From contig NC_063164.1 of NCBI RefSeq assembly GCF_023159225.1, positions 74,853,800-74,917,799 of the forward strand: a DNA stretch of 64,000 nucleotides. Direction: 5' to 3'. The notes under the pieces are model-generated. The model searched no databases. It was not told the DNA's origin and saw only the letters and a program-made list of their open reading frames with translations. The translations under genes were made by a program, and so were the position numbers. Of the stretch, positions 57,110 through 64,000 are shown piece after piece. The DNA is from Perognathus longimembris pacificus. Lineage: Eukaryota; Chordata; Mammalia; Rodentia; Heteromyidae. How positions within the stretch are numbered: the stretch's first letter is position 1; every line of letters starts with the position of its first letter.

Positions 57110-60100
57110 TAAAAAGTTTTTAGTTTTTACAAGATCTGTGGCAAGTAGCAATTTTATCTATGTTATCTAATCCTCTTAAAAGGCATAAAAATTAAGGAAG
57201 GTCAAAATTAAAACTTGAATACAGGTAACTGGAATGGTAAATAATAAAGTAGGAATGAGAGGATCAAGAATTTTTAGCCTAGTCTATTTTCCATATTTTT
57301 TATTAAAAAGTGACCTCAAGCTTATCTTGGTAGTACACATGTTTAATTGTAGAGCACGTCAGGAGAGGGCAAGCTTGAGGATAGGATGAATTACATAAGA
57401 CTTCCTGCCACCCTGGGATAAATACTGAGAACTTGTCTCTTTCAATCATATCTCTAAGTATTACAATTGGCTAATGTGATCAAAAGACTTAAAAACCACT
57501 TTCAACGAAACATTTCCATATTCTGTTCCTGACATCTTCCCTTAACAGGTTCAGTTACACTGGTAAAACCCTTAACAGCTCTCTTATAAAGGCAGAACAT
57601 TGAGGTTTCAGACCCTTTTGAAAGGAAGTCTTGGTTCACCAGCCATGTAAATAAATGCTCCTGACCAACTGAGGTCCTGGATGAGGCTAGCAGGTATATG
57701 ACAGAGTTATTAATGGTAGCTTTCTCATGATTAGAGGTCAGAGGTGAGGTCCATGTCAGCTTTGAATTTTTGTACTTGGTGTATAGTAATAATTACTTTC
57801 TGTTTCCCCTATCCCCTTTACTATTGTAATAATGTGTAAACTTGCATTTTCACTGACAGATCAACACTCTAAGAGGATCCACATCTAGATCTGACAGACA
57901 GTATGGTGCTCTCCAAACATGTTAGGTTTTGAAATAGGACAAAGAAGGGCAGCACTTAATATTCTGCTTTTATGGTAAGGTGTAAAAATATCTTCATTTA
58001 TTAGGTGGAAAATATGAAGTTATCCTGTGGGACTCAACCTTAAATAATTAGAAAGTATACAAGTTGCACATGAAATGATGCATCCTGTAATACTTAATTA
58101 GTACTCTTACTCACAAATTCACTTCCCTCGTATTGCTTTCCAGAAGTTAACAGTCACAAATATTTCCAAAACTACTTTGTCATTTGCTTTCTAGGCAGGT
58201 TTAAATATAATGGAAAACTTGAGATCAAAAGAATAGGGAGAAATCAAGTTCTCCAACTTAATCCTTTCACTATTTCAGGTTGGAGCTCTACTACAGTCCT
58301 CTCTCTCCATGTTTTTCATCCTTTTTCACTGTGATTTCACCTCCTGCTGAGTAGTCTTGATTCCTAGGCTCTGCTAATAACCCTCTCTCCATCTGCTCTC
58401 CAGCCATGGGAGTGATAAAGCTTTTGTGAAGCCACTAGTGTATGAACTGGTACCAGATTCTTGTTTGTCTTTTCTGCTCTTCTTACACCTCTGTGAAGTT
58501 TTCTATGTTCCTTACATACAACTGCAGTTCACCAAGAATAAGTCTGTTCCTATTTTATCCTTGACTGCTCATAAAGTTATTTCAGTACTTTTCTGATTTG
58601 AAGAGAAGGTACGATGGTGCTAAGGACCAATGGATCTGAATAGACTTCTCTATAAAAATAGACTTTGCTACAAATAGTTTACATATAAACTGTAGGTGAT
58701 GAGTAAAGAATGGAATCAAGCGGGTTTTATTTTGAGCAGTTGCAAAGATAATACCATCACTTATGAACATGCAGTTGATCAAGGAAGAAACTTTGAATTA
58801 AAAATCAAATTATAGTTAGACAGGATAAAAATGTTTGAGATCTTTCTGCATAGTGCTGTGTAATAAATAACAATATTTCTATGCAATTTTTTAACAAAGA
58901 AATTATTGAAGAGATATAAAGTAATGTACAAACTGGCTCAATCTTCATACTATAATTGTGTCAAAAGACTCTAGATTAATCAATTTTGCATACTATTGTT
59001 ATGTATAATTTAAAGCAATTTTAATTTTTAATAATTAAAATTTGCAGTTTAGACAGGTTTATTGTGAAATCTCTGTAGGAAAATGAGCAGAATTCTTGAG
59101 CTGACAGTCAGGCATCTAGAGATTTGAGGGAACGTCCAGCCTCCTTCTTCATCCTTCAGTTTTTAGTTCTCCTTTTCATGTTACAGAATCATATGAATGG
59201 TTACACACTAGTTCTACCATTATTTTCCTACATGGAATAAATAAAATCTATTGGAGTATTTTTGCTTTAAACTGTACTCCAATAGAGTAAGATATCTTAC
59301 TGAGTATTTAGGCTTACTAAAAGGATCTTACCTCCTGATTCTGAAATGCCAAACTAGGTAAGATTCTTACTGGAAAATATTGAAGCAACTCCCCTTGTGC
59401 TGAGAACAATAGGAAGCCTGATTACTGAACAGCTCTTAGCAGTGTCCGGAGAAACTGCTCTGTCATGTCCCTCTTTAGAATATAATCGACTGATTCCTAA
59501 TCTGAGTTAAATTTTATCAGACCAAAAAAAATGTCAAAAATAACCATTGGCCTCTCAAAAAAATTCTTGGACCTAAAATAAATTTTTTTAGTTATCAGTA
59601 CTTGATTAAAAGGTTTTAAAGAAGTATTTGCTTTGGCTTTGTGATTTTAGCCTTCTTTTCTTATTTCTATCCTCAAGTAATTACCAGTATTTCCCATGTC
59701 AATGATTCTAGTCATTCATTCATGAAGAGTCATTCAATGAGAACTACTAATAAATAAGAAGGGATTGAAGATCATGATATTGTATTTCTGAAAAGAGAAT
59801 TGGGTGTCAAATTATCCTTTTGAAGTTTCACACATTCAGTATTACCTATTATATTTTTTCTTGCAAACACTTTTAACGTTTATTCTGATGAAGTCTTCCA
59901 AAAAGATCTGTGATGTAGAATGTAACCTGGGAGGCCATTTCTACAGTGTACGTTTTCTTTATATCTTTGAATATGCACAGTTTTCCTTTTACTTTGCATA
60001 GGAATAGTGATGCAGACATAAAGATAAAGAGAGAAAATGAAGAGAATTTGCTGGCAGAATCATTCCCATCAAGGAAAGACCAGTCATTGGAAGCAGGAAA

Positions 60101-60344
60101 TAATAGAAATAGAGTCAAAATAATAGAGAATAGTTCTTCTTAAGAAATATGAAGTCAGAAAATATCACATTTAAAGCTAAAAATACATAGCATACATTGA
60201 TGTACATAAACGATATTTTCCTTTGTGAACTTCCTATGAGCAGCCTACACTATGGGAAACTATTAAAGAGAGTGGACAATGACCTTCTCAATGCAGTTTA
60301 ATCAAGAAGCAATCTCCACACTCACTCACACACACACACACACA

Positions 60345-60386
<42 letters not shown>

Positions 60387-60890
60387 GATAACTAATAGGG
60401 AATAGCCCACACACCAAGACATTTTACCTTTCCTACATTACATGAATAAAGTACAAGACACTAGTGTTCAATAAATCTCTAGTTTGTGTATTTGGAGGCA
60501 GCACTCTAATAATTATGCAAACTATAAATCACAGAAAAAAAATCACCTTTATTTTAGGATAGCAAATAACTAAAAATAATGCTCACCAATAGCACAGATA
60601 TCTTTAGATAGAAAAACAAATTCTTGGCAGTTGTTTAAATATGTGAAATAAAAAGATATGACCTGAAGTATGTTAGAACTTTTGGCAACATCGTCATTTT
60701 GCAAGCTTTTGAGTTATGAATTTCCCAATTTCCATTTTAAATCTTGTGTTCTGCTTTAGGTGGTAGATCTCACTGAAATTTTGGAAAACTGAAAAAAAAT
60801 CGTCATAGGTTTCTAAACAATATAAATATTGTGAATTGTCTGTACCTAGACAGATTTCTTTATACTTTTGTTATCTGAAAGTTTAAATAC
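57110..60890. other. Long stretch without a recognised gene
   Basis: About 3.8 kb of unassigned AT-rich sequence. A weak SINE-like patch lies at about 57,310-57,450 (TATCTTGGTAGTACACATG). The only clear structure is the CA microsatellite at 60,318-60,384. Confidence 0.4.
60318..60384. repeat. (CA)n microsatellite
   Basis: About 30 CA units with minor interruptions. Confidence 0.95.
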
Positions 60891-60894
60891 ATAA

Positions 60895-62438
60895 CATAGT
60901 CTTCCTGGTCTTTCTGAAAAGAACTTCCTGAAGAAAAATCTTCTGCTTTTCTGTATGCCAACAATGAGAAGACCAAACTGAAATCATAAAAGTAAGCCCA
61001 CATGCAATAGCCACAAAACAAACAAAAAATATGTGAAAGATCTCTAAGGTGATTAACTTTAAAAATTGGAGATACTGAAGAAGATTTAAGAAAATGTTTC
61101 TGGACTGGAAAAAAGAACATACTATAAAACTGCCATACTGCCCAAAGCAACTTAAAACTTCAGTGTAATACTCATCTAAGTTGCCACAATATTCTTCAAT
61201 GAGATAAAGAAAGAAATCCAAAAATTCATATAAAATAACAAAAGACTTCAAGTAGCAAAAGCAACATTTAACATGGAAGCCACTTTTGGAGTAAGAGCAG
61301 TATCAAACTACAAACTTCACTACAAAGCCATAGTAATGAAAACATCTTGGTATTGGAACAGAAAGAGACCCAAGGACCAATGGAATAAGAGGCCTAGAAA
61401 TTATTCTACAGTCCTATAGTCATATTTGGTAAGGGAGCCAAAAACATAGCCTTTAAGAAAGACAGCTGTTGCCAGAAAAACTGGATATCCACATACAGAA
61501 AATTGAAAGTAGGTACTTATAAGTCACCGTGCACCAGCATCAATTCAAAATGTAACAAAGACCTCAATGGATGCATGGAAAACATGAACTATTACAGGAA
61601 GGAGTATGGGGAACTCAAGGAATCCTCCACACAAGCAAAATCTTCCTAAAGACCAGGAAGTCTAGCATATCAAAGACTGCTTCATAAGTGGGAATACATC
61701 CATCTCAAAAATTTCTGTACAGCAAAGGACATAAATAAGAATAAAAAAGAATGCCTACAGAATGGGAGATTTATAGTAGCTATATCTCAGAGAGTCCTAA
61801 TATTCAAAATACACTTAGAGCTCAAAACCTTAAACCCTCAAACAAGCAAACAAACAAACAAGCAAAAAACAAACAAAAAAAAACCACCCAATTAATGAAT
61901 GGGCTAAGAGAGACTTCTCAAAAGAAGTGAAACTAGACATATGAAAAAATGTTCAAAACCTCTGGCCATAAATGAAATGCAAATCAAAACAGTACTCAGA
62001 TTCCATCCCACCCCAGTGAGAATGGCCATAATTAAGAAAACAATAACAAATGCTGGCAAGGATATGGCCAAAAGAGAGGTCAAATACACTGTTGATGAGA
62101 ATGTAAGCTTGTTCAACCACTCTGGACAGCAGTGTGGAAATTCCTCAAAAAAGTAAACACATAACTACGCCATGACCCAGAAATTCTACTCCTGGTCATC
62201 TAGCAAATAGAATATACACTAAACTACTGTAAACCAGCCTGCACATCCATGTCCATTGCTGCACTATACACTATGGCCAAAATGCAGAATCAGCCCAGAT
62301 GATCCTCAGTGAACTAATGGATTAAGAAAATGTGGTATATATACAATGGAAATTTACATATCTTTTAGAAAGAATGATCTCATGTACTGTACCATTTGTA
62401 AGGGTACTTGGAAGGAATTTTGTTAAGAAAATAAACCA
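60895..62438 (+). mobile_element. 5'-truncated L1 ORF2 fragment, interrupted on the right
   Basis: Sense L1 ORF2 with multiple frame lesions. Recognisable coding stretches run from TTCTGTATGCCAACAATGAG through AAACTTCACTACAAAGCCAT and ATGGGCTAAGAGAGACTTCT to GTCCATTGCTGCACTATACA. It stops at AAATAAACCAG, where this family normally continues toward AGACCC, because a second L1 has been inserted there. A 122-codon minus-strand open frame (60,883-61,251) is only the antisense of ORF2. Confidence 0.85.
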
Positions 62439-62445
62439 GGAGGAG

Positions 62446-62456
62446 AAAGATGGCGC
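62446..62456 (+). promoter_or_regulatory. YY1-like site at the L1 start
   Basis: AAAGATGGCGC contains the YY1 core AAGATGGC within the first 20 bases of the element. In human L1 a YY1 site in this place directs accurate transcription start. Confidence 0.7.
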
Positions 62457-63479
62457 CGAGACAATAGGGAGGCACCCCGACTCGCACCAACTGAATAGCG
62501 AGCTGGGAACTCCAACACCCAACACTCCACCAAGAACCCAGCAAAACCAGCATCCAGAAGCAGTGGAGAAACGCAGGAAAACAAAAAGGAGCAAAAAAGA
62601 AGAACCGAAAACCTACACGGAGCCGGAGATTAATCGGGGCACCCTCCCCCCACCAGCCGGCCCTGGCCCAAACAGGGTCAGGCTGGGAAAGGGAAACCCG
62701 GCGATCGGCAGACAGGTTGCCAGGAGCGCAGAATCCATATAGCGGGAGACCCCACGGACACAAAGCAGGGTGCGGACCAAGACACACCCAGCAGCGACGA
62801 GAAGTTCGGGTCCACACCGGATTCGGACAAGGGAACCCAGCGCGGCAGAAAGAGGGAACGGGGGAGCCACCACGACACTTCGCCAACCCCTGAAGGGCCA
62901 ACGGCGGTGCGGGACACGCACACAAAGCAGCAAAAGTGAGTCCCCCATAATCCCTTCCCCCAACGGGAGACCCAAGCCCGACAAAGACGATATATCTCCC
63001 TCCCTCCCCCTCCCCACTCCCGTGGGAACAAAGATTCCCCAAATCAGGCGGGAAGCTCCCAGCAGGCACTGGGAAGCCAGTCTAGCAGGGGAAGGGCGGA
63101 ACAGCCCCAAGCCCCCAAAGGTTCCTGAACTGGCAGAACCGGCCCCGTCCCCTTCCCAACAGGGGCCAGGGACGGCCGGCAGGGCAAGCCCCACCCGAGG
63201 CGCCTAGACCTTGCGGACTCTTACAACTAAAATCACAGGCGCTGGTGGGCAATACCAGCCCAGCAGGGTCACCTGAGCCTGATCTCGTTCCCCCTCCTCG
63301 AAGCGGAGGTGAGGTCTGAGGGTGCCAAGCCACACCCGGACAGTCGATCCCACTGGGCCCCACACATACTGCTTCCCCCCCCCAACGGACTCGCGGGAGG
63401 GCGCAAGCACAACCCAACAACCCAGGGCTCGCTCTAGGAGGCAGACCCCACTTAAGTGCCTGTTGTAGGGGACTCACAG

Positions 63480-63583
63480 TGCACAGGAGGGCGGGGCCCC
63501 GGCGAAAGCGCCCGCTCTGATAGGCGTGCCCTGCACTGGTGGGCGGGGCCACAGCGACAGCACCTGCTGACGCAGACACGCCT
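63480..63583 (+). promoter_or_regulatory. Two 52-bp tandem units, each with a GC box
   Basis: Units 63,480-63,531 and 63,532-63,583 both start TGCAC and contain an identical GGGCGGGGCC Sp1-type box (63,489-63,498 and 63,541-63,550). The rest of each unit is diverged, giving roughly two-thirds identity overall. They lie just 5' of ORF1. Confidence 0.75.
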
Positions 63584-63619
63584 ACACAGAAGGGAGGGAA
63601 GAACTACACAGACTTCCAG

Positions 63620-64000
63620 ATGCGCAAATCACAAAGAAACATAACTCAGTTCATCAAAGGACAAGCCAACTCGCCAGCTCCAAAAAGCAGCACGACTGGA
63701 GAGGAGATGGAGAATAAAAAAGCAAATGAGGACATGTTAACAGGAATGATCGAAACCGTCAGAAAGGAAATCAGAAAACAATTCCAGGAGTTTAGAGCGG
63801 AAATCTGGAAGGACACCCAGGAAGCCAAGAAAGAAATGGAAGCAAAACTGGATACAATGCAAGCCTCGTTTAAAGAAATGGAAGCAAAAATGGATATAAT
63901 GCAAGCCGCCTTTAAAGAAAATCTCCACACCCTGAGAATTGAAATGCATGAAAAAATAGATTTAAAATACAACTCTTTAAAGGAAGAAATTTCCACGATC
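63620..64000 (+). CDS. L1 ORF1 protein, N-terminal part (runs off the window)
   Basis: ORF1p is the RNA-binding chaperone of LINE-1, which coats L1 RNA as trimers in cytoplasmic particles needed for retrotransposition. The window shows 127 codons from ATG with no stop, starting MRKSQRNITQFIKGQ, a basic N-terminus. The region from about residue 43 to the edge is charged and heptad-like (for example IETVRKEIRKQFQEF), as expected for the coiled coil that drives trimerisation. It contains a direct repeat of 14 residues (71-84 and 85-98, each starting KEMEAK). The RRM and C-terminal domains would follow outside the window. This ATG was chosen because it is the first in the open frame after the 5' UTR and gives a typical L1 start. 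The frame is intact so far, which suggests a young copy. ORF2 should lie downstream, outside the window. Assignment to L1 rests on position after a 5' UTR and on the coiled-coil pattern. Confidence 0.85.
   Translation, partial: MRKSQRNITQFIKGQANSPAPKSSTTGEEMENKKANEDMLTGMIETVRKEIRKQFQEFRAEIWKDTQEAKKEMEAKLDTMQASFKEMEAKMDIMQAAFKENLHTLRIEMHEKIDLKYNSLKEEISTI

Larger units (their letters stand above)
62439..63619 (+). promoter_or_regulatory. L1 5' UTR with internal promoter
   Basis: About 1,180 bases, strongly GC- and CpG-rich compared with the AT-rich surroundings. It contains a YY1-like site at the start, a C-rich run at 62,996-63,025 that is G-quadruplex-capable on the minus strand, and two GC boxes near the 3' end. 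By analogy with other L1 families it should carry a polymerase II promoter; this is inference. Several open frames cross it on both strands (up to 229 codons on the minus strand at 62,380-63,069), as expected in GC-rich DNA. Confidence 0.8.
62439..64000 (+). mobile_element. 5' end of a well-preserved, possibly full-length L1
   Basis: It begins with GGAGGAGAAAGATGGCGCC, the same kind of start as other full-length mammalian L1 elements. It then has a 1.2-kb GC- and CpG-rich 5' UTR and an ORF1 open to the window edge. Most other L1 copies here are 5'-truncated, so this complete start stands out. The remaining ORF1, ORF2 and 3' end lie to the right, outside the window. Confidence 0.88.

Noticed and set aside
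60883..61251. 122-codon minus-strand frame resembling a membrane protein
   Set aside because: It is the antisense of a decayed L1 ORF2 segment; the hydrophobic look comes from A-rich L1 sequence read in reverse.
62613..63579. Several GC-rich frames of 117-193 codons around the L1 5' UTR
   Set aside because: Open on several frames of both strands as expected in GC-rich DNA; no start context or domain.

Overview
This is mammalian nuclear DNA from a rodent, most likely of the superfamily Geomyoidea (kangaroo rats, pocket mice, pocket gophers). The main clue is a dimeric SINE found many times: an ID-like, tRNA-derived left half joined to a right half that matches the IDL-Geo family described only from geomyoids. 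Deeper mammalian repeats (MER5A-type hAT element, L2, MIR-like, old L1) and long CA, GT, GA and TA microsatellites fit a mammal. I found no supportable host protein-coding exon, tRNA gene or rRNA gene. The only open coding region I trust is the start of a LINE-1 ORF1 at the right edge. Family names come from memory of the consensus sequences; no database was searched.

Layout. Bases 1-12,910 hold L1 pieces, IDL-Geo SINEs, a MER5A copy and large GA-rich microsatellites. Bases 13,100-14,100 hold an old L1 tail followed by a solo LTR. Bases 17,000-28,500 are dominated by L1: a 2.6-kb ancient antisense L1 (22.3-24.9 kb) and a nested pair of rearranged L1 copies (25.9-27.1 kb). Bases 28.5-47.7 kb are mostly unassigned AT-rich sequence with scattered SINEs, L2 and L1 tails and one perfect 42-bp palindrome. 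Bases 47,701-53,816 are a 6.1-kb nest of LTR elements: a plus-strand provirus-like element without open gag, pol or env, an unrelated LTR in its leader, and a complete 2.5-kb minus-strand LTR element with its own target-site duplication. Bases 54.6-57.1 kb hold more L1 tails and SINEs. At 60.9-62.4 kb an L1 ORF2 fragment is interrupted by the 5' end of a much better preserved L1 (62,439-64,000) with a GC-rich 5' UTR, a YY1-like site, GC boxes and an open ORF1 running out of the window.

Recurring themes. Four L1 copies have an inverted 5' segment, the twin-priming signature; two of these are proved single insertions by perfect 13- and 16-bp target-site duplications and a third carries a 16-bp one. 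The two LTR elements, in opposite orientations and with different LTRs, share an internal block that already contains a SINE, so that SINE was amplified as part of a retroelement. The Geo SINE half occurs behind two different left halves (ID-like and 7SL/B1-like) and looks tRNA-like itself. No gene network can be described; activity here would be retrotransposition and recombination.
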